Source of the DNA: a candidate division Hyd24-12 bacterium UBA6080
Lineage (GTDB): Bacteria; Fermentibacterota; Fermentibacteria; Fermentibacterales; JCC-6
Assembly (NCBI GenBank): GCA_002436025.1
Contig: DIXM01000005.1
Coordinates: 1 to 64,000 of the forward strand
Direction of reading: 5' to 3'
DNA: 64,000 bases
Part shown: piece by piece, positions 41,375-48,240 of the stretch
Position numbering within the stretch: the first letter of the stretch is position 1
How the letters are laid out: each line of letters begins with the position of its first letter
Notes under the pieces: model-generated
The model's database searches: none
Told to the model about the DNA's origin: nothing
What the model saw: only the letters and a program-made list of their open reading frames with translations
Made by a program: the position numbers and the translations under genes

Positions 41375-42498
41375 TGGCGAAAAGCCTTGATGAGATAAAC
41401 GAAAGGATCGTCCGGGGGGATGCGGTGGTGCTCACCGCGGGCGAGATGACACTTCTGGTTCGGGAGAGGGGCGCCGGTGCCGCAGCCAGGGCGGTGGATG
41501 TCGTGACAACAGCCACGTTCGGGGCAATGTGCTCAAGCGGCGTCCTTCTCAACACAGGCCACACCAGCCCACGGATAAACTTCCGCGAGGCGTTCCTTAA
41601 CGGAGTTCCCGCCTACGCCGGCATAGCGGCGGTAGACCTCTTTCTGGGTGCGACCGCACGGGGGGACCGGGATGACTACGGGGGTGCCCATGTGATCAAT
41701 GATCTTGTGCGGGGTGGGAGAGTGAGGCTCACCGCGTCGGGCCACGGCTCGGACTGCTATCCACGCAGGACGGTGGACATGAACATGGGCCTGTCCGATT
41801 TCAGGAGCGCGGAGCTCTTCAACTTTCGCAATGCGTATCAGAACTACAATGTTGCGGTGAACACCACCGGGAGGACCATAAGGACCTATCTCGGAACGCT
41901 GAGACCCCGCATGGGCAACGCGGGTTTCTCAAGCGCAGGCGAGTACTCACCTTTGCTCAACGACCCATACTTCAGGACCATCGGGGTGGGCACAAGGATC
42001 TTCCTCGGTGGAGGGACGGGGCATGTGATGGGCTGCGGCACTCAACATGACCCTGAACCTCCCAGAGGGTCAGGGGGCGTGCCCCTCTGCGGTGCGGGAA
42101 CCCTTTCAGTGCGGGGCGATCTTTCCGGGATGAACTCCCGGTGGCTGCGACCGGTGGTGCTGCCCGGGTACGGGGTCTCCCTCATGGTGGGGATCGGAAT
42201 CCCGATACCCGTCCTCGATGAAGAGATGGCTGCGTTCACGGGGGTCTCGGACGACATGATACTCTCTCCGGTGGTCGACTACGGTGTGAGCTACCCTGAG
42301 AATTCGCCCGACACGCTTGGTCTGGTTTCCTGCGCCGACCTTCTCCGGGGTTCAATAGATATTGGGGGCAGAACCGTGCCGGCCTTCAACCTGTCGAGCC
42401 GCCCCGGCGCCGTTGAGATCGCCGAAACGCTCAGGTCCTGGATCACCGGCGGCTCCTTCACCCTCACCCGGCCCGGCGAGCGAATCCCCGCCGCATGA
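41374..42498 (+). CDS. DUF39/HcyBio homocysteine biosynthesis enzyme
   Basis: A 374-residue member of the HcyBio (PF01837, COG1900) family, which forms homocysteine from L-aspartate semialdehyde and sulfide. Family blocks seen are the N-terminal SLDEINERIVRGDAVVLTAGEM, the Cys region TTATFGAMCSSGVLLNTGHTSP, AYAGIAAVDLFLGAT and GGGTGHVMGCGTQHDP. The conserved Cys (in MCSSG) is thought to be the sulfur carrier. The C-terminal CBS/NIL ferredoxin partner found in methanogens is not encoded nearby, so another sulfur donor must be used or the partner is elsewhere. GGAGG precedes the ATG. Confidence 0.88.
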   Translation: MAKSLDEINERIVRGDAVVLTAGEMTLLVRERGAGAAARAVDVVTTATFGAMCSSGVLLNTGHTSPRINFREAFLNGVPAYAGIAAVDLFLGATARGDRDDYGGAHVINDLVRGGRVRLTASGHGSDCYPRRTVDMNMGLSDFRSAELFNFRNAYQNYNVAVNTTGRTIRTYLGTLRPRMGNAGFSSAGEYSPLLNDPYFRTIGVGTRIFLGGGTGHVMGCGTQHDPEPPRGSGGVPLCGAGTLSVRGDLSGMNSRWLRPVVLPGYGVSLMVGIGIPIPVLDEEMAAFTGVSDDMILSPVVDYGVSYPENSPDTLGLVSCADLLRGSIDIGGRTVPAFNLSSRPGAVEIAETLRSWITGGSFTLTRPGERIPAA

Positions 42499-42502
42499 GT
42501 GA

Positions 42503-42697
42503 GGGACTATTGAGGGACACCATACTAAATTATTCTTAAAACCAGCCCTGGATTCTTTAATAATATTAAGGTTCAGGTTTAATGGCGCATGGAATCTAAA
42601 GTTGTTGTTTAATATTCTTAAAGAAATCAGCAACTTCGGTGAGAATAATTTAGTATGGTGTTTCTCAATGGTCCCTCAATGGTCCCTCAATGGTGTC
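42503..42697. mobile_element. MITE copy 1 (inverted-repeat element, no transposase)
   Basis: Core 42514-42661, ~148 bp. The left end GGGACACCATACTAAATTAT is mirrored by AATTTAGTATGGTGT at the right end. A second inverted pair (CTTTAATAATATT / AATATTCTTAAAG) is nested inside. Outside the core the left flank GGGACTATTGA (42503-42513) is inverted in the right flank as TCAATGGTCCC. It closely matches copy 2 at 44788 in the same orientation. It fills the 315-base gap between the homocysteine gene and the ompA-like gene, together with the promoter at 42715. Confidence 0.8.
42665..42697. repeat. Tandem 11-mer TCAATGGTCCC
   Basis: Two full units and a third partial (ending GTGTC) at the right end of MITE copy 1. 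One inverted unit (one mismatch) lies at the left end. Confidence 0.8.
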
Positions 42698-42714
42698 ACC
42701 CGATTATGCGGCAA

Positions 42715-42743
42715 TTGACAAATTTGGAGTCCATATCTATTAT
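42715..42743 (+). promoter_or_regulatory. Strong promoter of the ompA-like gene
   Basis: Perfect TTGACA (42715-42720), 17-base spacer, TATTAT (42738-42743). The sequence TTGACAAATTTG is shared with the promoter at 31795. Predicted start near 42750, ~64 bases before the ATG. Confidence 0.75.
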
Positions 42744-42813
42744 TTCATGTTAGATTGATATGTATTTATGGTAAGTCGTTGCCAGTGTTCACTTTAGAGA
42801 GGGGAAAACAGTT

Positions 42814-44730
42814 ATGCGCAGAATTCTTTTCATCATGCTTGTTCTCGTTGCGGGAACAGCTGCCGCCCTGCCTTCATGGTGGGGTGTGCGGGGGCTCAAC
42901 AGGATTTCCGACGCACGGACGTTCGGTGCCGGCAAGTTCGCCATCGGCCTCTTCACTGACCTTGGGATTTCAAGCGACACCCGCACCGGCGTCCTTTCGG
43001 GCGGGGTCACCGACATCACCAACACCGAGTTCGACGGAACAGCCCACATCATCGCCGGTCTCGCCTTGGGCCGTGCGGCGGAGATGGGCATCAGCGTCAC
43101 CTACCTCATGAACCAGATGAAGCGTGACAGCGAAAGCGCCGAGATCTCCGGCGACTGGGAGGGTGACGACGGCTTCAGCGAGGCAAGGCTTTCACTTAAG
43201 TACAACGTGAACCCCTCCTCCACCAGCAGCTGGTTCAGCCTCATGCCCTGGGCGGCTTTTTCGATCCACGACGGCGGCTACAGCAGCTTCGTGGAGAACG
43301 GTGACGGTTGGGACGGCATATGGGAGCACGGTCAGCCCATGTTCAACCTCAGGCGCTCCATGATCAACGCCGGAAGCTTGAGCTATGGCGCCGACCTTCT
43401 GGCATCCTTCGACCTCAAGCCGGTTGTCCTCACGGCCAACGCCGGCTACCACCAGTTCAACCAGACCTTCCAGTTCACCGACTCAAGGTACGATGCCAGC
43501 CACAATGTGGTAGCCACAGAAATCGTTGACATGGAAGTGAGCGACCCGGTTCTCAGGGCCGGCGCGGGCATCGAGTATCCCATCGGCTCCACCACCCTTT
43601 TCGCCGAGGTTGAATGGAACCACTTCCTTGACAGGAACTTCGACGCCGGCGACGGCGAGGATTACGACGACCACATACAGGTCTCCCCGGGAGTGCGCTT
43701 CAACACCTCCGGCCTGGCTGTGGATGTGAAGGGCACGTTTGCTCTCTCCACCTTCGACCCCCAGTGGTCCGACCTGGGCCACAGCCTTTTCCAGGCCGGC
43801 GGCAGCCCCACCGAGGAGGACAGGGCCAACTACGCTCCGTTCCCGGGCGGATACCCTTCCAGCATGGGCATCGGCGTGAACTTCACCTATGTGGGCGATA
43901 TCAGGAGCGCAAAGGCCACCATCGGTGGGCGGATCTATGACGCGGCCACCGGCCAGGCTCTTCCGGGCAGCGTGAGCATCGACAGGGCTGGTGTCAGCCC
44001 CGTCACTGCCAATGCCGAGGGAGTCTACTCGGTCGAAGTTTCGAGGGGGGAGACAAAACTCACCGCCACGGCTGAGGGCTACCTTCCAATGAGTTCCACC
44101 GTTACCGCTGTTTCCGGTGGCACTCATCAGGTCGACTTCCCGCTCGAGCGCGTTCAGACCACCGGAACCGTCAGCGGCACCGTGACCGATGCCTCCTCGG
44201 GCGCTCCTCTCGCTGCCACCGTTTCCGCCGGCAGCATGACCGCCCAGGCCAATGCCCAGGGCTTCTACAGCATGGAACTGCCCTCGGGCAGCAGGATCCT
44301 CACCGCTTCGGCAACCGCCTACGGGTCCGAGAACGCCACCGTGTCGATCCCTGCCGGAGGCTCCGTCACACAGGACTTCCAGCTCGACCTCGTCGTTGAT
44401 TTCGACAAGGTGTACTTCGACCTCGACAGCGATGTGATAAGAAGCGATGCGAGGGTTGCCCTCGATGACATCGCCTCGTTCCTCCTGGCCAACCCCGGCG
44501 TTTCCGTCACCATCACCGGCAACACCTGCGACCTCGGCGAGGAGAACTACAACCAGGACCTCGGCGAGCGCAGGGCCGACGCAGTCCGTAACTACCTCAT
44601 CGCGAAGGGCGTCGGCGAAGCCAGGCTTGGCACCGTGAGCTACGGCGAATCCCGCCCGGATACCCCGAACACCGACGAGACGCACAGGTCCCAGAACCGA
44701 AGGGCCGAGTTCATAATCCTGGGTCGCTGA
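42814..44730 (+). CDS. OmpA-family outer-membrane protein with carboxypeptidase-regulatory-like repeats
   Basis: A 638-residue envelope protein. The signal peptide ends GTAAA. Residues ~20-370 look like a beta-barrel of alternating strands. Two carboxypeptidase-regulatory-like (CarboxypepD_reg) domains follow (ATIGGRIYDAATGQALPG; TGTVSGTVTDASSGAPLAA). The OmpA C-terminal peptidoglycan-binding domain ends the protein (VYFDLDSDVI, ITGNTCDLGEENYNQDLGERRA, YGESRP, NRRAEF). It should anchor the outer membrane to peptidoglycan. It has its own strong promoter and a GC-rich hairpin after the stop, and sits between the two MITE copies. Codon use is biased to GGC/ACC, as in abundant proteins. Confidence 0.88.
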   Translation: MRRILFIMLVLVAGTAAALPSWWGVRGLNRISDARTFGAGKFAIGLFTDLGISSDTRTGVLSGGVTDITNTEFDGTAHIIAGLALGRAAEMGISVTYLMNQMKRDSESAEISGDWEGDDGFSEARLSLKYNVNPSSTSSWFSLMPWAAFSIHDGGYSSFVENGDGWDGIWEHGQPMFNLRRSMINAGSLSYGADLLASFDLKPVVLTANAGYHQFNQTFQFTDSRYDASHNVVATEIVDMEVSDPVLRAGAGIEYPIGSTTLFAEVEWNHFLDRNFDAGDGEDYDDHIQVSPGVRFNTSGLAVDVKGTFALSTFDPQWSDLGHSLFQAGGSPTEEDRANYAPFPGGYPSSMGIGVNFTYVGDIRSAKATIGGRIYDAATGQALPGSVSIDRAGVSPVTANAEGVYSVEVSRGETKLTATAEGYLPMSSTVTAVSGGTHQVDFPLERVQTTGTVSGTVTDASSGAPLAATVSAGSMTAQANAQGFYSMELPSGSRILTASATAYGSENATVSIPAGGSVTQDFQLDLVVDFDKVYFDLDSDVIRSDARVALDDIASFLLANPGVSVTITGNTCDLGEENYNQDLGERRADAVRNYLIAKGVGEARLGTVSYGESRPDTPNTDETHRSQNRRAEFIILGR

Positions 44731-44750
44731 TCCAGGCATATCCACTGAAA

Positions 44751-44778
44751 GGGGGGGCGGGAGTGATCCCGCCCCCCC
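44751..44778 (+). terminator. GC-rich hairpin after the ompA-like gene
   Basis: GGGGGGGCGGGA pairs with TCCCGCCCCCC around GTGA. No U-tract follows, so it may mainly stabilise the mRNA 3' end. Confidence 0.5.
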
Positions 44779-44787
44779 TCCGTATTC

Positions 44788-44942
44788 GGGGGACACCATA
44801 CTGAATTATTCTCAAAACCAGCCCTGAATTCTTTAAGAATATTTAGGTAAGGTTTTGACGACGCATGGAAACTAAAGTGGTTGTTTAATATTCTTAAAGA
44901 AATCAGCAACTTCGGTGCGAATAATTTAGTATGGTGTCCCCC
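44788..44942. mobile_element. MITE copy 2, overlapping the thiE 3' end
   Basis: Perfect ends GGGGGACACC ... GGTGTCCCCC. The core (44790-44940, ~151 bp) is a close match to copy 1, in the same orientation, with the nested inverted pair CTTTAAGAATATT/AATATTCTTAAAG. The last 40 bases overlap the thiE frame. Confidence 0.85.
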
Positions 44943-45556
44943 AATTGCCGGGCGGCCAGACCTGGGTCGGGGGCGGACATGATGGCGGAGACGACGGCTA
45001 TGCCGGCTGCTCCGGCATCAATGACGCTGCGGGCGTTCGAGACGTTCATGCCACCGATGGCAACCAGCGGCAGAGGGGTTGCGCCGGCCAGAAGCCTGAC
45101 ACCGGAAAGGCCCAGGGGGTCGCGTGGGTCAGGCTTCGTCGGGGTGTTGAAAACTATGTTTGCCGCCAGGTAGTCGGCCCCATCCTTCCACGCGGCAACC
45201 GCTTCGTCAGCCGTTCTCACCGAGGCTCCGATAAGCGCTTCCGGTCCCATGAGCCTGCGGGCGGTCGCCACAGGCATGTCGTCGGCGCCCAGATGCACGC
45301 CGTGGGCACCCGAGGCCATCGCCACATCGACCCTGTCATTCACCACGAACAGGCAGTGATGCTCCCTGGAAAGCCGGACCAGGGCCTTGGCCTGTTCGAG
45401 AAGGTCACGGGTGAATGCGGTCTTGTCGCGGAGCTGAAGAAAACCCACACCTGCGGCCAGGGCCTTGTCGCAGACTTCAAGTACACCGCCGGGTCCGCAC
45501 AGCACGGGGTCGGTTACAAGGTAAAGCCTGAGGGCTTCGCGAAGACCGGTTCTCAC
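44903..45556 (-). CDS. thiE: Thiamine-phosphate synthase, C-terminus replaced by MITE sequence
   Basis: A 217-residue TIM-barrel enzyme that joins hydroxymethylpyrimidine diphosphate and hydroxyethylthiazole phosphate. Visible are LYLVTDPVL, FLQLRDK (substrate Lys region), LFVVNDRVDVAMASGAHGVHLGADDM, ASVRTADEAVAAW, and VAIGGMNVSNA. The GTG at 45556 overlaps the thiM stop as GTGA and is preferred to the GTG at 45586. The last 12 residues (DTILNYSHRSC) and the stop are read from inside MITE copy 2, so the natural C-terminal end was replaced, apparently after the core fold. Confidence 0.9.
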   Translation of the reverse strand: MRTGLREALRLYLVTDPVLCGPGGVLEVCDKALAAGVGFLQLRDKTAFTRDLLEQAKALVRLSREHHCLFVVNDRVDVAMASGAHGVHLGADDMPVATARRLMGPEALIGASVRTADEAVAAWKDGADYLAANIVFNTPTKPDPRDPLGLSGVRLLAGATPLPLVAIGGMNVSNARSVIDAGAAGIAVVSAIMSAPDPGLAARQLGDTILNYSHRSC

Positions 45557-46356
45557 GGGCAGGTTTCCAGAAGAACCTTCTCCCACGGCAGGGAATCGGG
45601 ATCGGCAAGGGCATCTATGAACAGCGGTACGAAGCTTCCCGGCCCTGAAGCCCTTTCGCCAGCCACCTCACCCGCGAGAGCGTAGAGGACAAGCCCGGCC
45701 AGTGTCGCGTCGAACGCCGGTATCCCCGCCGCCGAGAAACACGCGACCGCTGTTGTGGCTCCGCACCCGGTTCCGGTCACCCTGCCCATGATCGGGTGGC
45801 CGTTCGAGCATCTCGCCCATCGGGCTCCGTCGGTGATGAAGTCTTCGACCCCGGTCACGGCGATAACGGCGCCCGTTTTGCGGGCATACTCCTGAAGGAA
45901 CGATTCCCGGCCGGCGCTGCTGTCCAGCGAGTCAACACCCCTGACCGCTCCCTGCGCACCCGCCAGGCCAAGCACCTCGCCGGCGTTGCCTCGTATCACG
46001 GTAATCTTCAGCTCCCTCATTATCTCCAGGCCCACCCTTGTGCGGAAGTTCGTTGCGCCCACACCCACGGGGTCGAAGATCACCGGGATTCCCAGCCGCG
46101 CAGCCTCGGTTCCCGCTGCCTTCATGCTTTTCACCAGATCGGGGTTCAGGGTACCGATGTTGAGAACAAGGGCACCCGCATGGGCAACCATCTCCGGAGA
46201 TTCGAGGATGCACGGAGCCATCACAGGGGACGCACCCAGGGCAAGGGTGATGTTGGCTGTGAGGTTGTTAACGACGTCGTTCGTTATGTGGTGAACGAGC
46301 GGACGCCGCTCGCGGACCAGCCCCGCGAGTCCGGCGAAATCGGGCAGATTTTTCAT
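45553..46356 (-). CDS. thiM: Hydroxyethylthiazole kinase
   Basis: A 267-residue ribokinase-fold enzyme that phosphorylates hydroxyethylthiazole in the thiamine salvage route. Visible are VHHITNDVVNNLTANITLALG, SPVM, PVGVGATNFR, VIRGNAGE, and the catalytic TGTGCGATTAVACF anion-hole motif. First gene of the operon, with thiE overlapping at GTGA. A TPP riboswitch and promoter lie upstream. No thiC or thiD is in the window. Confidence 0.93.
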   Translation of the reverse strand: MKNLPDFAGLAGLVRERRPLVHHITNDVVNNLTANITLALGASPVMAPCILESPEMVAHAGALVLNIGTLNPDLVKSMKAAGTEAARLGIPVIFDPVGVGATNFRTRVGLEIMRELKITVIRGNAGEVLGLAGAQGAVRGVDSLDSSAGRESFLQEYARKTGAVIAVTGVEDFITDGARWARCSNGHPIMGRVTGTGCGATTAVACFSAAGIPAFDATLAGLVLYALAGEVAGERASGPGSFVPLFIDALADPDSLPWEKVLLETCP

Positions 46357-46380
46357 GGGTGGCCTTTCAGCGCTGTGCGG

Positions 46381-46461
46381 CAGGATTTCCTTCCGCGGAT
46401 GCTAATCCGTTCAAGTTCCAGGGGTATGTTCTCAGGCCCCGGTGGGCCACCCCCAATCCTT
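46381..46461 (-). promoter_or_regulatory. TPP riboswitch (thi box)
   Basis: Read on the minus strand, GGGGGTGGC is followed by GCCTGAGAACATACCC, then GAACTTGAACGGATTAGCATCC and GCGGAAGGAA. These match the TPP-riboswitch consensus (CTGAGA...ACCC, GAACCTGAT...GGNTAAT.CC.GCG.AGGGA). P1 pairs AGGATT with AATCCT. It controls thiM-thiE, probably by hiding the ribosome site, since no terminator hairpin follows. Confidence 0.9.
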
Positions 46462-46482
46462 ATCCTGGCGGTAAACTATGGG

Positions 46483-46511
46483 GTTATATTTTGAGTGTCC
46501 AGGCATGTCAG
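46483..46511 (-). promoter_or_regulatory. Promoter of thiM-thiE
   Basis: Minus-strand CTGACA (46511-46506), 17-base spacer, TATAAC (46488-46483). The riboswitch begins about 20 bases later. Confidence 0.6.
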
Positions 46512-46560
46512 GCCTCCCTGAAGGCCACCCAGCCTGACCATAACTTCAGGGAGGACTGCC

Positions 46561-48240
46561 GTGGTCATCGTTTCGATCTACCTTTTTGTTCTTCTTGCCC
46601 TGGGCTGGCTTGCCCGGAAGGGCACCGGACCTGGGGATGAAGCCTACTTCCTGGCTTCACGAAAGCTTTCCCCGATCGTGACGCTTCTCACACTCTCCGC
46701 CACCAATTTCAGCGCATTCACGGTCTTCGGCTTCAGCGGCCAGGGGTACGCGACCGGATTTCAGTACTACCCGCAGATGGCCCTGGGAACAGGCCTGATG
46801 GCCGCAATGTTCATCGTTCTGGGCCTGCCTGCGCACGGCCTTGGGAGCGCCCGGAGGCTCGTGAGCCCGTCGGAGGTGCTGACGGCCCGATACGGCGGAA
46901 GAACAGTAGGAACGGCATCGTTCGTTGTCATGGCTGCCCTGACCCTTCCCTACCTGGCCATGCAGCCCATGGCTGCCGGATACGCCCTGGAAAGCCTGTT
47001 TCGAATCCCGTATGCCACCGGGGCTTCCCTTACGGTCCTTGTAATGGTCCTGTACACTTTCCGGTCCGGACTGCGCGGCGTGGCCCTCACGGACTGCTTT
47101 CAGGGGCTTCTCATGCCCGTTCTGATGGGGGTTGTGCTTCTGGTGCTGCTTGCCCGGGGCGGCGGCACTTCGCTTTTTGGTGAGCTGGCTGCGTCCCACC
47201 CCGACCTTTTCACGAGAAGTCCGGCGTACTCACCGGGGATATGGATGGGGTACATGCTTTTGTGGGTATGGGCCGACCCGATGTTCCCGCAGCTCTTCCA
47301 GCGGTTCTTCGCTGCGTCGGGACGCCGGTCGCTGGCCCTCTCGGCAAGGGTGTACCCACTTGTCACTGGTGTTCTGTTCCTCATGCCTGTCACTCTGGGA
47401 GTGATCGCCAGGCACTGGATCCCTGAGCTCCCGGAGGGGGTGGGTGTTGACCGCATCCTGCCACTGCTGCTGGCCCGGGCGTGCCCTGGGGTTCTGGAAT
47501 CACTTCTGGTGACCGCTGGGCTGGCGGCTCTCATGTCAACCATGGACTCGCAGCTTCTCACTCTCTCATCCATGTTCACCCGGGACGTGTGGGAGCCCCT
47601 GTCCGGCGCGAAGGCACCCCGCTGGGCGGGCAAGGTCATGGTTCTGGTGCTCGCGGCGGGGGGACTTCTTCTATCGTTCCGGCCTCCCGAGTCTTTCCTC
47701 CTGCTTGCACGGGAGACCTTCACAGGGCTCGCCGCGTTGTTCCCTGTCTACCTTGGCACCATGTATTGGAAAAAGGCATCAGCCGCGGGAGCTTTCACGG
47801 GGATCATGGCCGGGGCGGTCCTCACCGCGCTTTTCCACCTGGGTGTTCTGAAGACCGCTTCCACCCTTCCTGTCATTTTCGTCGTGGCGGGTGCGGCCAT
47901 CGCATTCATCTTATCAAGCCTCCTTCTTCCCGACGGATCCGCCCGTCTTGTGAAGTCTCCGTTTCCCTTCAGGCGCCTTGTGCTTCCAGGCATCATTTTG
48001 CTTCTGGGATGGGGGCTGAGCCTGCCTGTTCTTCCCGAGGGGCTCATTTTTCATCTGCCGTGGTGGGTCTGGGCATCCCTGGCGCTGTGCGTCGCCGCAT
48101 CGTTTTCCATGGCCGGGCTTGGCTTGTGGACACCGGAACTTTCCGGGGAAATAGTTTCCCATCCCGTGCATGGAGGTCGAAATGCCCTTTGCCGCCATTC
48201 TTCTGATGCTCCTTCCCCCGGAGGTGACCACTGCCGCTGA
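46561..48240 (+). CDS. Sodium:solute symporter (SSS) family transporter
   Basis: A 559-residue membrane protein with about 13 helices. SSS features are FLASRKLSPIVTLLTLSATNFSAFTVFGFSGQGY, VSPSEVLTARYGGRTVG, LTDCFQGLLMPVLMGV and AALMSTMDSQLLTLSSMFTRDVW. GGGAGG precedes the GTG start. It is divergent from thiM, separated by the TPP riboswitch, so a thiamine precursor is one candidate substrate, but this is only inference from position. Its 3' end overlaps the next gene by 59 bases, with a hydrophilic tail. Confidence 0.85.
   Translation: MVIVSIYLFVLLALGWLARKGTGPGDEAYFLASRKLSPIVTLLTLSATNFSAFTVFGFSGQGYATGFQYYPQMALGTGLMAAMFIVLGLPAHGLGSARRLVSPSEVLTARYGGRTVGTASFVVMAALTLPYLAMQPMAAGYALESLFRIPYATGASLTVLVMVLYTFRSGLRGVALTDCFQGLLMPVLMGVVLLVLLARGGGTSLFGELAASHPDLFTRSPAYSPGIWMGYMLLWVWADPMFPQLFQRFFAASGRRSLALSARVYPLVTGVLFLMPVTLGVIARHWIPELPEGVGVDRILPLLLARACPGVLESLLVTAGLAALMSTMDSQLLTLSSMFTRDVWEPLSGAKAPRWAGKVMVLVLAAGGLLLSFRPPESFLLLARETFTGLAALFPVYLGTMYWKKASAAGAFTGIMAGAVLTALFHLGVLKTASTLPVIFVVAGAAIAFILSSLLLPDGSARLVKSPFPFRRLVLPGIILLLGWGLSLPVLPEGLIFHLPWWVWASLALCVAASFSMAGLGLWTPELSGEIVSHPVHGGRNALCRHSSDAPSPGGDHCR

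Noticed and set aside
43483..44799. 438-codon minus-strand frame over the ompA-like gene
   Set aside because: Shadow of GC-rich biased codons; the plus-strand gene is clearly the OmpA protein.
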